DNA of 19,894 nucleotides from CAZWVR01 sp964637235. Lineage in GTDB: Bacteria; Bacteroidota; Bacteroidia; Bacteroidales; S143-33. A program made the translations under genes and the position numbers. The notes beneath the pieces were generated by a model. It had not been told where the DNA came from, did not search any database, and saw nothing but the letters and a program-made list of their open reading frames with translations. Shown here in pieces: positions 1 through 8,038 of this stretch. The stretch spans positions 1 through 19,894 of the forward strand of contig CAZWVR010000039.1 in assembly GCA_964637235.1 (NCBI GenBank). Reading direction: 5' to 3'. Position 1 is the first letter of the stretch, and each line of letters starts with the position of its first letter.

Positions 1-3
1 ATT

Positions 4-1071
4 ATGAAAATTCTTACAATTATTGGAGCAAGACCACAATTTATAAAAGCCGCCGCTGTAAGCCGTATTATTGAAAATTACCCAGAAATAACAGAAATAA
101 CAGTCCACACAGGACAACATTTTGATAAAAATATGAGTGATGTTTTCTTTGAACAAATGAATATAAAAAAACCTGATTACAACTTAAATATACACAGCCT
201 CTCGCACGGTGCAATGACAGGCAGAATGCTTGAAGCCATAGAAAACGTGATTATAAAAGAACAACCTGAAATAGTAATGGTTTACGGCGATACAAACTCA
301 ACAATAGCTGGCTCCCTTGCAGCAAAAAAACTACACAAAAAAGTAGCACACGTAGAAGCTGGGCTCCGCTCCTTTAATATGAAAATGCCCGAAGAAATAA
401 ACCGAATACTAACAGACAGAATTAGCGACTATCTATTTTGTCCAACTAAACAAGCTGTGGAAAACCTTAAAAAAGAAGGATACGAAAACTTTAACGTCAG
501 AATTGAACAAGTAGGCGACGTAATGTATGACGCCATAGTATACTATCAAAAATTCGCACAAAAACCAAACTTTTCACTGCCTGATAAGTTTATCCTCGCT
601 ACTGTCCACAGAGCCGAAAACACCGACGACACAGAAAGACTAAAAAATATTTTTGAAGCATTAGAAATAATTTCAGAAAACTTGCCAGTTGTTTTGCCAC
701 TCCACCCAAGAACCCGCCAAAAACTCAAACAAATTGATTTTAAACCTCAAAAAACTATCATTACCGAACCAGTAGGGTATCTGCAAATGATATACCTCCT
801 AAATAAAACTCAACTTGTAATAACAGACAGCGGAGGTTTGCAGAAAGAAGCATATTTTATGAAAAAACCTTGCATAACTCTTCGCGACGAAACAGAATGG
901 GTAGAACTCGTAGAACACGGCTTTAACACGCTAACAGGCGCAGATAAAAATAAAATCTTAAACGCAGTAGAACAAATGCTAAATAAATCTCTTGACTTCT
1001 CTATCAAACTCTACGGAAACGCCGACGCAGCTGTCAAAATTATTGAAACACTAAAACAAGATAAATTTTAA
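4..1071 (+). CDS. wecB: Non-hydrolysing UDP-GlcNAc 2-epimerase family protein (WecB/WbpI type)
   Basis: A cytosolic GT-B-fold sugar-nucleotide epimerase that inverts C2 of a UDP-HexNAc sugar for surface polysaccharide synthesis. The 355 residues are the full family length. Visible landmarks are GARPQFIK near residue 8, YGDTNST at 94-100 (D96), HVEAGLRSF at 116-124 (E118), PEEINR at 129-134 (E130/E131), VHRAEN at 201-206 (H202) and TDSGGLQKEA at 274-283. The GARPQ start, the LRSFNMKMPEEINR stretch and the TEWVELV block look more like the WbpI subgroup (UDP-2,3-diacetamido-2,3-dideoxyglucuronate 2-epimerase) than E. coli WecB, which has GTRPE and TERPE. The true substrate is therefore open; the symbol follows the broad family name. 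The start is the ATG at position 4, so its promoter lies outside the window. It converges on the polysaccharide-export permease, which fits a surface-glycan role. Confidence 0.9.
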   Translation: MKILTIIGARPQFIKAAAVSRIIENYPEITEITVHTGQHFDKNMSDVFFEQMNIKKPDYNLNIHSLSHGAMTGRMLEAIENVIIKEQPEIVMVYGDTNSTIAGSLAAKKLHKKVAHVEAGLRSFNMKMPEEINRILTDRISDYLFCPTKQAVENLKKEGYENFNVRIEQVGDVMYDAIVYYQKFAQKPNFSLPDKFILATVHRAENTDDTERLKNIFEALEIISENLPVVLPLHPRTRQKLKQIDFKPQKTIITEPVGYLQMIYLLNKTQLVITDSGGLQKEAYFMKKPCITLRDETEWVELVEHGFNTLTGADKNKILNAVEQMLNKSLDFSIKLYGNADAAVKIIETLKQDKF

Positions 1072-1184
1072 AATCAAAATCCTGTGAAAAATTTGCATAA
1101 AGTATTAAACTATGCTACCCAAAAATCAGAAATAAAGTTTTTTCATCTGACTAATGGAACTAAAAAAATCAATAGTACAAAACC

Positions 1185-2030
1185 CTATACAGTATCAATA
1201 AATATTTTTTCAACCCGATTAAATATAGCTACACCGAAAATAAAAATCACAATAGCAGCAAAAGTTGCATAGAGCAAACTTTGCCAAGAAAAATCACCTT
1301 TACCTAAAAGTATAAAACGAAAACTTTCTACAATAGGTGTAAGTGGATTTATTTGAATAAAAATTTTATACTTCTGAGGAATTTGAGAAATTGGATAAAT
1401 AACTGGTGTAATGTACATAAGCAACTGTACTCCAAAATCAATGACATAAGTCAAATCCCGATATTTAGTTGTCATTGCTGAGATTATAACACCTCCTCCT
1501 AAACCAACTAAGGCCATCAATAAAATTAAATACGGTAAAAGTAATATGTGCCAGTGAATACTTATATGCACTCCTTTAATTACATAAAAAATAATAAATC
1601 CCACCAATATGATAAATTGAACTGCAAACTGCAATAATCCTGATATTACATTCGCCACTGGAACAGTTAATCGCGGAAAATATACCTTGCTAAATAATGA
1701 TGCATTAGTAATAAACGTTTTAGATGTTATTTTAAAAACAAGCGAAAAATAATTCCACGCTACTAACCCCGAATAATAAAATAAAATATGCGGTAAGCCA
1801 TCAGTGGAAATTTTTGCAATTCTTCCAAAAACCAAAGTAAATAATACTGTCGCAATTAAAGGTTGTATAATAAACCATAAAGGACCTAAAATAGTTTGCT
1901 TAAATTTAGATACAAAATCTCGCCGAACAAAAAGATATATTAAATCACGATATCGCCATAACTCCCTTATGTTTAAACTAAAAAACTTTCTACGTGGTGT
2001 TATTATTAACGTCCAATCCTGTTCTTTCAC
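1185..2030 (-). CDS. ABC-2 type polysaccharide export permease (Wzm/TagG/KpsM-like)
   Basis: An inner-membrane permease subunit that moves O-antigen, capsule or teichoic-type glycans across the membrane with an ATPase partner. The soluble N-terminus ends in LWRYRDLIYLFVRRDF, the coupling-helix region typical of this family. About six hydrophobic spans follow, and the C-terminal RVEKIFIDTV matches the usual family ending. I place the start at the GTG at 2030-2028, giving 281 residues beginning V/M-KEQDW. The frame extends to a TTG at 2048, but that codon lies inside an exact TAnnTTTG promoter element (2046-2053), so transcripts should start downstream of it. The gene diverges from the tRNA and converges on the epimerase gene. 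No Wzt-type ATPase is in the window, which is unusual because the two subunits are normally adjacent. Confidence 0.88.
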   Translation of the reverse strand: MKEQDWTLIITPRRKFFSLNIRELWRYRDLIYLFVRRDFVSKFKQTILGPLWFIIQPLIATVLFTLVFGRIAKISTDGLPHILFYYSGLVAWNYFSLVFKITSKTFITNASLFSKVYFPRLTVPVANVISGLLQFAVQFIILVGFIIFYVIKGVHISIHWHILLLPYLILLMALVGLGGGVIISAMTTKYRDLTYVIDFGVQLLMYITPVIYPISQIPQKYKIFIQINPLTPIVESFRFILLGKGDFSWQSLLYATFAAIVIFIFGVAIFNRVEKIFIDTV

Positions 2031-2045
2031 AATAAAAAATTTTCG

Positions 2046-2053
2046 CAAATATA
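2046..2053 (-). promoter_or_regulatory. Bacteroidetes -7 element (TAnnTTTG) for the export permease
   Basis: The minus strand reads TATATTTG, an exact match to the sigma-ABfr -7 consensus. It lies 15 nt before the GTG start at 2030. No TTG sits at the expected -33 distance, so only the -7 half is supported. It overlaps the alternative TTG start at 2048 and so argues against it. Confidence 0.5.
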
Positions 2054-2058
2054 AAAAA

Positions 2059-2090
2059 TTTGACTTTTTAAATTTAAAATATTACTTTTG
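2059..2090 (+). promoter_or_regulatory. Bacteroidetes promoter for the tRNA (CAT)
   Basis: TTTG at 2059-2062 and TACTTTTG at 2083-2090 are separated by 20 nt. Both halves match the sigma-ABfr consensus exactly. Transcription would start around 2097, a few bases before the tRNA 5' end at 2105. The promoter is almost back-to-back with the divergent permease element. Confidence 0.75.
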
Positions 2091-2104
2091 CCGTGGTTTT
2101 TTAT

Positions 2105-2178
2105 GGCGAGATAGCTCAGCTGGTTAGAGCGCAGGATTCATAATCCTGAGGTCGAGGGTTCAAGTCCCTCTCTCGCTA
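2105..2178 (+). tRNA. tRNA with CAT anticodon, probably elongator tRNA-Met
   Basis: The full cloverleaf can be drawn: acceptor GGCGAGA with TCTCGCT (first pair G-U), D stem GCTC/GAGC, anticodon stem CAGGA/TCCTG around loop TTCATAA, variable AGGTC, and T stem GAGGG/CCCTC around TTCAAGT. The discriminator base is A2178 and CCA is not encoded. The anticodon stem lacks the GGG/CCC pairs of initiator tRNA. A CAT anticodon can also belong to tRNA-Ile2, in which TilS modifies C34. I prefer elongator Met on overall similarity but cannot exclude Ile2 by eye. Confidence 0.95.
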
Positions 2179-2202
2179 CTAATATTAATACCTGCCTTAC
2201 AA

Positions 2203-2233
2203 TTTGTTTTAAATCAAAAAATCTATATCTTAG
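2203..2233 (+). promoter_or_regulatory. Probable promoter for purA
   Basis: TTTG at 2203-2206 is followed after 19 nt by TATCTTAG at 2226-2233, one base off TAnnTTTG. Transcription would begin at about 2240, just before the ATG at 2244, leaving almost no leader. Weak leaders without a Shine-Dalgarno site are common in this phylum. Confidence 0.5.
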
Positions 2234-2243
2234 CAAAAAAAAT

Positions 2244-3509
2244 ATGGCATTAGATATTATTTTAGGCTTGCAATGGGGAGACGAAGGCAAGGGTAAAATA
2301 GTCGACTACCTAAGCAAAAAATATGATATCATTGTACGATTCCAAGGCGGAGCAAATGCAGGGCATACCGTAGAATATGATGGAGAAAAACACATATTAC
2401 ATTTACTCCCTTCCGGTATATTTTATAAAGACACTATAAATGTAATTGCAAATGGCGTTGTAATAGACCCAGTAGCATTTAAAGAAGAAGTAGAAGAAAT
2501 TAGAGCTTTTAGCCCAGGAATAAGAAAACGCCTCTATATATCAGAAAAAGCTCATTTAATTCTACCTACACACAAAATTCTTGATGCAGCAATAGAAAAA
2601 TTTAAAGGCAAAAATAAAATAGGAAGCACATTACGAGGTATTGGTCCTGCTTATACAGATAAAATAGCACGAAACGGCTTACGAGTAGGCGATATTTTCA
2701 AAAAAGACTTCTACAAACAATTCTACTCTACTTTTGAATTTCATCAAATAATACTTGAAAAAATCTATAATTTCAGAGCCGATTACGACTTCCTTGCAAA
2801 TCAATGGCTTAACGCAATTGAATATTTAAGAAACTTCCAAATAATATCAACTGAATACTTCCTCAACGAAGCTCTAAACAACGGAAAAGAAATTTTAGCA
2901 GAAGGTGCACAAGGCACTCTTTTAGATATTAACTTTGGAACATATCCTTATGTGACCTCATCAAATACTATATCCGCAAGTGCAAATATCGGTATGGGAG
3001 TGCCCTTCGCTCATATTAGAAATGTATATGGCGTATTTAAAAGCTATACTACTCGCGTAGGAGCCGGACCATTCCCAACTGAACAAAATAATGAAATCGG
3101 TGAATATCTCAGAAAAAAAGGCTCTGAATACGGTGCTACAACAGGAAGACCTCGACGTTGCGGATGGTTAGACATAATCGCACTAAAATATGCCGTAATG
3201 ATAAACGGCGTAAATAAGCTTATTATAACAAAAACTGACGTCCTCAGCGGTCTCGAAAAAATTAAAATAGCCACTGCATACAAAATTGACGAAAAAATAA
3301 CAGAATATTTCCCCTCTGACCTCAACTCAATCCAAAATGTCATATATGAAGAATTCAACGGTTGGCAAAAAAATATTTCGCAATACAAACAATACCAAGA
3401 ATTACCCGAAAATCTAAAAAAATACATAGACTACATAGAAAAACAATTAAATATCCCTATTGTTTATATATCAACTGGCAGCAGCAGAGAAAGCCTAATA
3501 ACAAAATAA
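2244..3509 (+). CDS. purA: Adenylosuccinate synthase
   Basis: This cytosolic enzyme joins IMP and aspartate using GTP to form adenylosuccinate, the first committed step of AMP synthesis. Its 421 residues match the family length. The N-terminal P-loop-like GDEGKGK (12-18) supplies the catalytic Asp at D13, and GGANAGHTV supplies H41, both at the same numbers as in E. coli PurA. Further landmarks are GSTLRGIGPAY, EGAQGTLLDINFGTYPYVTS, TGRPRRCGWLD and, near the end, YISTGSSRESLI, the guanine-binding region. The ATG at 2244 follows a probable promoter closely. The gene appears monocistronic or is read from the same side as the tRNA; the next gene starts 88 nt later with no clear hairpin between them. 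Confidence 0.97.
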   Translation: MALDIILGLQWGDEGKGKIVDYLSKKYDIIVRFQGGANAGHTVEYDGEKHILHLLPSGIFYKDTINVIANGVVIDPVAFKEEVEEIRAFSPGIRKRLYISEKAHLILPTHKILDAAIEKFKGKNKIGSTLRGIGPAYTDKIARNGLRVGDIFKKDFYKQFYSTFEFHQIILEKIYNFRADYDFLANQWLNAIEYLRNFQIISTEYFLNEALNNGKEILAEGAQGTLLDINFGTYPYVTSSNTISASANIGMGVPFAHIRNVYGVFKSYTTRVGAGPFPTEQNNEIGEYLRKKGSEYGATTGRPRRCGWLDIIALKYAVMINGVNKLIITKTDVLSGLEKIKIATAYKIDEKITEYFPSDLNSIQNVIYEEFNGWQKNISQYKQYQELPENLKKYIDYIEKQLNIPIVYISTGSSRESLITK

Positions 3510-3597
3510 TTCTTCTGCAACCTGAAATTTTAACCCAAATACTTAACCATATTTTTATTTTTTGAACTTAAATTTATACTTTTACAAAAAAATTTCT

Positions 3598-4533
3598 ATG
3601 CAAAATAACTGGATAAAAATTGGAAGCTACCCTAATCTCTTTGAAGCACAAATGAGACAAGCTTTCCTCAAAAGCGCCAATATCGATGCAGTAATTGTAA
3701 ACGCAAGAGATAGCTTATTCCTAATCGGCGATATAGATTTATACGTAAAAAAAGAAGATAAAGACAAAGCAGAAAACATACTTCTACAATTTGAAGGTAA
3801 AACAAAAATCAATTCCTTTATTCTGGAAAAACCTATGATACTTTTCCAACAATTCCTTAAAAATAAAGGTATTAAATCGACATTAGTAAGAAAACAAGAA
3901 ACTGAATATATTTTGGACAATTTTGAAGTCTACGTAATAAATGAACTGCTCGAAAAAGTTAAACCATATTTAACTGCTGATGAACTCGACGACTGGATTC
4001 TAACTGAAAAATGTCAAGATGTAAAACAAACTGCTTATAGAGTAGAACTGCTAAATGACCACTCCATTGACGCAATGGTAATAAAGAAAAAAGATTCCGA
4101 CTTCCATCTCCAAGAAGTAAAAATTTTCACTAAAAAAGAAAATCAAAAAAAAGCAAAACAATTACTTGAAAACTTACCTCAATGGAAATTACTCTCTGAA
4201 TATGATACTTTACAAAAAGCTGAATTAACTGAGGATATGCTATTTTCAGAAGGAATTAAAGCCATCATAAAACAAGTTAATAATCAATATAAAATCTTTG
4301 TGCCCGAAAAAGACATTCAAAAAGCTACACAAATCTTAAATCTACATAAAAAACCTGTTAAAATAAAAACTTACGACTCCTTTATAAATGCCCAAAAAGA
4401 CCTTGCTCTATTACAAGAAGCAGGTATCCACGCTACTATAATCACTAAAAAAGATAGCATATTTCTATTAGGCGAATACTACCTATTTGTTGACGAAAAC
4501 GATAAGGAAAAAGCCCTGAAAATCTTAACTTAA
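3598..4533 (+). CDS. Protein of five tandem DUF2007-like units
   Basis: The function is unknown. The 311 residues break into five units of roughly 55-65 residues, each a ferredoxin-like alpha/beta pattern ending in an acidic/lysine helix. In the clearest units the pattern is Y/W, an alanine-rich helix, G-I-x-A-x-I-x-x-K-x-D-S-x-F-L-x-G, L-F/Y-V, then D-K-x-K-A-x-x-I-L. Units 1 (from NNWIKIGSYPN) and 5 (from IKTYDSFINAQ) keep the DSxFLxG core. Units 2-4 are degenerate: QETEYILDN, KDSDFHLQE and VNNQYKIFV stand in its place. DUF2007 proteins are usually one or two units, so this looks like internal expansion. The frame extends up to an ATG at 3562, but MQNNW at 3598 starts the first domain directly and lies just after a TATACTTTTA element, so I prefer it. 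The stop overlaps the cdsA ATG by one base, implying translational coupling. There is no signal peptide or membrane span. Confidence 0.75.
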   Translation: MQNNWIKIGSYPNLFEAQMRQAFLKSANIDAVIVNARDSLFLIGDIDLYVKKEDKDKAENILLQFEGKTKINSFILEKPMILFQQFLKNKGIKSTLVRKQETEYILDNFEVYVINELLEKVKPYLTADELDDWILTEKCQDVKQTAYRVELLNDHSIDAMVIKKKDSDFHLQEVKIFTKKENQKKAKQLLENLPQWKLLSEYDTLQKAELTEDMLFSEGIKAIIKQVNNQYKIFVPEKDIQKATQILNLHKKPVKIKTYDSFINAQKDLALLQEAGIHATIITKKDSIFLLGEYYLFVDENDKEKALKILT

Positions 4534-5342
4534 TGAACGATATATCCAAAAGAATAATATCTGCTTTTGTTTTTCTATTATTATTCGTATTGGCTGCATT
4601 AAATCCATTTCTTTTTGCAGCTGTCTTTATATTTTTTATGATAATATCATTAAAAGAACTTTGCAATTTTGCCCGAAACAAAAACTTAAAACCCGGAAAA
4701 GAACTATATCTGCTCGCAATATTAACTTTTATAGTTTTTTTTATCTATTTCGGCTTTGGAATATCCTCTCAATTTCTACTACTTCCTCTATTTTTCCTAT
4801 TTCTACTTTTTATTATAGAATTATTCCGCAAAAACCAATTTTTTCATACCATCGGTTTTTATTCATTTGCAATGTTTTATATTATAGTTCCTTTTTCTTT
4901 ATTCAATTTTCTGATTTTTTACTCCGGAAAATATACAATAGACCTACTTTCACTATTTTTCGTAGTTATATGGACCAACGATATTGCTGCATACTTCATA
5001 GGTATTACCTTCGGTAAACATAAACTAATGCCATATATTTCCCCTAAAAAAAGCATAGAAGGATTTTTAGGCGGAATTATATCTGCTGCTCTTATCTCTG
5101 TAATATTCTATTTAATCAACAAAAAATTTTCTCTGTCAGAAAATTTAATTCTATCTACTGGTATCGCTATTTTTGGTGTTTTAGGAGATCTTTTTGAATC
5201 TAAAATAAAAAGAGAACTGAAAATCAAAGACTCTGGAAAAATTATGCCAGGACACGGTGGCATCTTAGATAGATTTGACAGTAGCATTTTCGGCATTATC
5301 TTTCTAATCGGATATTGGTTAATAAAAAATATCGTAATATGA
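4533..5342 (+). CDS. cdsA: Phosphatidate cytidylyltransferase (CDP-diglyceride synthase)
   Basis: This integral inner-membrane enzyme converts phosphatidic acid and CTP to CDP-diacylglycerol, the branch point to all phospholipids. The 269 residues contain about eight hydrophobic spans. The CDP-diglyceride synthase signature is complete at 223-249: SKIKRELKIKD followed by PGHGGILDRFD. WTNDIAAYF (147-155) and SPKKSIEGFLGG (170-181) are the other conserved blocks. The ATG overlaps the stop of the DUF2007-like gene by one base, and the stop overlaps the psd ATG (ATGA), so the three genes are very likely cotranscribed and translationally coupled. Confidence 0.97.
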   Translation: MNDISKRIISAFVFLLLFVLAALNPFLFAAVFIFFMIISLKELCNFARNKNLKPGKELYLLAILTFIVFFIYFGFGISSQFLLLPLFFLFLLFIIELFRKNQFFHTIGFYSFAMFYIIVPFSLFNFLIFYSGKYTIDLLSLFFVVIWTNDIAAYFIGITFGKHKLMPYISPKKSIEGFLGGIISAALISVIFYLINKKFSLSENLILSTGIAIFGVLGDLFESKIKRELKIKDSGKIMPGHGGILDRFDSSIFGIIFLIGYWLIKNIVI

Positions 5343-6022
5343 GAATACATAAATGTGGCATTAAAATCATACTTATTACACTTTTTACATTGTTTTTAAT
5401 CAATTATCTTGTCTATAAATCGTCATTAATAACACCTATCATAAAAGCTACTATACAATTTATTAGCCTTGCTCTTTCCATTATAATCATTTACTTTTTC
5501 CGAAATCCTGAAAGAAAAATCTATGAAAATCCTTATTTTATACTATCACCAGCCGACGGCAAAATCATTGCTGTTAAAGAAATATTTGAAAATGAATTCT
5601 TTAACGAAAAACGCCTAATGATTTCTATCTTTATGTCTTTAATCAATGTTCATAAAAACTGGCTGCCAGCAAGCGGAAAAATACTATACATAAAACACTA
5701 CGACGGAAAATTCAAAATCGCAAGTAAAGAAAACTCTTATCTCGATAATGAACATAATATCATTGTTATGGAAAATACTCTGGGCAGAAAAATACTAATA
5801 CGTCAAGTTGCAGGCAAAATAGCTCGGCGAATTTGCTCTAATGTAAAAGTAAATGATAAAGTAAAACAAGGCAATGAATTAGGATTTATAAAATTTGGTT
5901 CACGCGTAGATGTAGTATTGCCTCTTGACGCTATTCCCAGAATAAACATCGGCGATAAAGTATTTGGATCTCTTACTGTTTTAGCTGATCTATACGAAAA
6001 AAATAAAAACGATGAAACCTAA
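5339..6022 (+). CDS. psd: Phosphatidylserine decarboxylase, short form
   Basis: Decarboxylates phosphatidylserine to phosphatidylethanolamine at the inner membrane, using a pyruvoyl cofactor made by self-cleavage. I start at the ATG at 5339, which forms an ATGA overlap with the cdsA stop; an in-frame ATG at 5315 lies further inside cdsA and is less likely. That gives 227 residues, the length of the short archaeal/Bacteroidetes class. Two N-terminal hydrophobic spans (about 8-25 and 36-53) are followed by YFFRNPER, then SPADG (D73), INVH (H105) and KFGSRVDVVLP with the cleavage pair G187-S188. The Asp/His/Ser set expected for autocatalysis is therefore intact. The end overlaps ddl by 11 nt. 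Confidence 0.95.
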   Translation: MRIHKCGIKIILITLFTLFLINYLVYKSSLITPIIKATIQFISLALSIIIIYFFRNPERKIYENPYFILSPADGKIIAVKEIFENEFFNEKRLMISIFMSLINVHKNWLPASGKILYIKHYDGKFKIASKENSYLDNEHNIIVMENTLGRKILIRQVAGKIARRICSNVKVNDKVKQGNELGFIKFGSRVDVVLPLDAIPRINIGDKVFGSLTVLADLYEKNKNDET

Positions 6023-6986
6023 TATAGCCGTAATCTACGGAGGCTTTTCCTCTGAATACAAAATATCTATCCAAAGTGGTAAAAATATAGCCTCCCTAAT
6101 AGACAAAAATAAATTTAATGTTTGGGAAGTACTTATTACTAAAAAAAATTGGATGGTTAACGAAAAATATCCCATAAATAAAGAAGATTTCACATTTCTT
6201 ATTAACACAAAAAAAATACATTTTGACGCAGCTATAATAGTAATACACGGTACGCCCGGAGAAGACGGAATATTGCAATCCTACTTTGAATTAATATCAC
6301 TTCCCTATATTTCTTGCAATCCATTAGCTTCTGCACTTACTTTTAATAAATTCTATTGCAACTACTTTCTAAAATCTTTTGGCATTGATATAGCTCCTTC
6401 TTTTATTGTCCGAAAAAATGACAACTTTGAAAAAATAAAAAAACAAGTACTAACCCTCGGATTACCAGTATTCGTAAAACCCAACGCAGGAGGATCAAGC
6501 TTCGGAACTACAAAACTAAAAAATATTAACCAGCTAAAAGACGCATTATATTTAGCATTTAACGAAGCTAATGAAGTTATCATAGAATCTTTTATAAAAG
6601 GACGCGAAATGACATGCGGTGTCTTAAATATAAACGGAAAGCCTAAGGCTATGACCCCCATAGAAATAATTAGTGCACACGAATTCTTCGATTTTGAAGC
6701 TAAATATAATCCAAAATTAAACAAAGAAATAATACCTGCCCCAATACAAGAAAAATATATAACCAAAATAAAACAAACCTCTGAAAAAATATATAATCTT
6801 CTAAACTGCGATGGTATAGTAAGAATTGACTATATCCTATCGGAAAACGGTAAATTATACTTCTTAGAACTAAACTCAATCCCCGGAATGACAGAAGCCT
6901 CCATAGTCCCTAAAATGGCTAACTACGATAAAATTTCCCTAACAGACGTATATACAACTATGCTTGAAAATATCATCAAAAAATAA
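6012..6986 (+). CDS. ddl: D-alanine--D-alanine ligase
   Basis: An ATP-grasp ligase that makes D-Ala-D-Ala for the peptidoglycan pentapeptide. The 324 residues carry all landmarks: GGFSSEYKISIQSG with E15, HGTPGEDG (79-86), VKPNAGGSSFGT (155-166, S162), the omega loop FDFEAKY (226-232, Y232) and LELNSIPGMTEASIVPK (285-301). E15, S162 and Y232 correspond to the E15/S150/Y216 triad of E. coli DdlB. Retention of Tyr in AKY predicts D-Ala-D-Ala rather than D-Ala-D-lactate product. The ATG at 6012 lies inside the end of psd in another frame (11-nt overlap), so it belongs to the same operon. Confidence 0.97.
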   Translation: MKPNIAVIYGGFSSEYKISIQSGKNIASLIDKNKFNVWEVLITKKNWMVNEKYPINKEDFTFLINTKKIHFDAAIIVIHGTPGEDGILQSYFELISLPYISCNPLASALTFNKFYCNYFLKSFGIDIAPSFIVRKNDNFEKIKKQVLTLGLPVFVKPNAGGSSFGTTKLKNINQLKDALYLAFNEANEVIIESFIKGREMTCGVLNINGKPKAMTPIEIISAHEFFDFEAKYNPKLNKEIIPAPIQEKYITKIKQTSEKIYNLLNCDGIVRIDYILSENGKLYFLELNSIPGMTEASIVPKMANYDKISLTDVYTTMLENIIKK

Positions 6987-7045
6987 ACTAAATCCATAAA
7001 AACTCTGGTATAAAATTTGGACACCCGATATTAAGAAAATAAAAC

Positions 7046-7930
7046 ATGAAAAAAATAGGAATTTTCGGTAAACTAAGCGATTCTGAACAAAATAACTCAT
7101 TGATATATAGAACATTTGAAATCCTAAACAAAAATAAATGCAAAATTTTTGTCCATAAAGAATTTTATATATGCCTCGAAAGAAAATTATTCTTTAAACC
7201 AATTATCACCGGCTTTTTTGAAGATATCAAACTCAATGAACTTGATGTTATAATCAGCATAGGTGGAGATGGAACCTTCTTAGAATGCGTAGCAGAAATA
7301 AAAAAAACTCCCGTACCTATAATTGGAATAAATACCGGTAGACTGGGATTTTTAGCTTCAATATCCAAAGAAATGATAGAAACCTCACTTAAAGATATTA
7401 TAACCGAAAAATTTACAATAGAGGAACGCTCCCTATTAGAAGTGAAAATTGAAGATATGAACATTGATAAGATTTTCCCTTATGCCCTTAATGAACTCGT
7501 AATACAAAAAAAAGATACCAGTTCAATGATAACAATAGACGCCTATGTGGATAATCACTTTTTAAATACATACTGGGGAGACGGACTAATAATAGCAACT
7601 CCCACTGGTTCCACCGCATATTCTTTGAGCACCGGCGGTCCTATAATCGTACCAGGCTCTGAAAATATCGTAATAACCCCAATAGCTCCTCATACCCTAA
7701 CAGTACGACCAATAGTACTGCCAGATAATGCCGAAATAAAACTGAGAGTAAAAGGCCGTGGCGAAAAATTCTTAGCTGCAATCGATGCAAGAAATATAAC
7801 TATTGAACATGATACTCAACTATTCGTCAAAAAAGCTAATTTTACTATCAAAATGATTAAATTGCCTTCTTATAACTATTTTGCTACATTAAGAAAAAAA
7901 TTAATGTGGGGATTAGACATACGAAACTAA
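7046..7930 (+). CDS. nadK: NAD kinase
   Basis: Phosphorylates NAD+ to NADP+ in the cytosol. The 294 residues fit the family. GGDGTFLE (73-80) is the catalytic GGDG loop, NTGRLGFLA (96-104) and NE (149-150) contact NAD, and the glycine-rich TPTGSTAYSLSTGGP runs 185-199. The gap to ddl is 59 nt. It contains TATAAAATTTG, which resembles a -7 element but has the TTTG one base too far, so a separate promoter is possible but unproven. In other Bacteroidetes nadK precedes DUF6089, uppS and bamA, which is the order seen here up to the gap. Confidence 0.97.
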   Translation: MKKIGIFGKLSDSEQNNSLIYRTFEILNKNKCKIFVHKEFYICLERKLFFKPIITGFFEDIKLNELDVIISIGGDGTFLECVAEIKKTPVPIIGINTGRLGFLASISKEMIETSLKDIITEKFTIEERSLLEVKIEDMNIDKIFPYALNELVIQKKDTSSMITIDAYVDNHFLNTYWGDGLIIATPTGSTAYSLSTGGPIIVPGSENIVITPIAPHTLTVRPIVLPDNAEIKLRVKGRGEKFLAAIDARNITIEHDTQLFVKKANFTIKMIKLPSYNYFATLRKKLMWGLDIRN

Positions 7931-7982
7931 ATGCTACAACATTTTTCTTAAAAAAACGTTCTCTATAAAAAAGTCAAAAAAA

Positions 7983-8015
7983 TTTGCCAAAAAAGTAAAA
8001 AAAGTATTATTTTTA
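7983..8015 (+). promoter_or_regulatory. Possible promoter for the outer-membrane barrel pair
   Basis: TTTG at 7983-7986 lies 21 nt before TATTTTTA at 8008-8015, one base off TAnnTTTG. The ATG follows at 8039, leaving a leader of about 15-20 nt. The surrounding A/T runs make chance matches likely. Confidence 0.35.
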
Positions 8016-8038
8016 CGCAAATTAAAAATTTTACTACA

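Noticed and set aside
2031..2048. TTG start for the permease
   Set aside because: The codon lies inside an exact TAnnTTTG element, so it would precede the expected transcript start.
1804..2127. Plus-strand frame opposite the permease
   Set aside because: It crosses the tRNA promoter and tRNA start and has no recognisable domain; the minus strand reads a clear permease.
2105..2178. Initiator tRNA-fMet
   Set aside because: The anticodon stem is CAGGA/TCCTG and lacks the three G-C pairs of initiators.
3044..3427. 127-residue minus-strand frame inside purA
   Set aside because: Fully antisense to a well-conserved gene, with no known domain.
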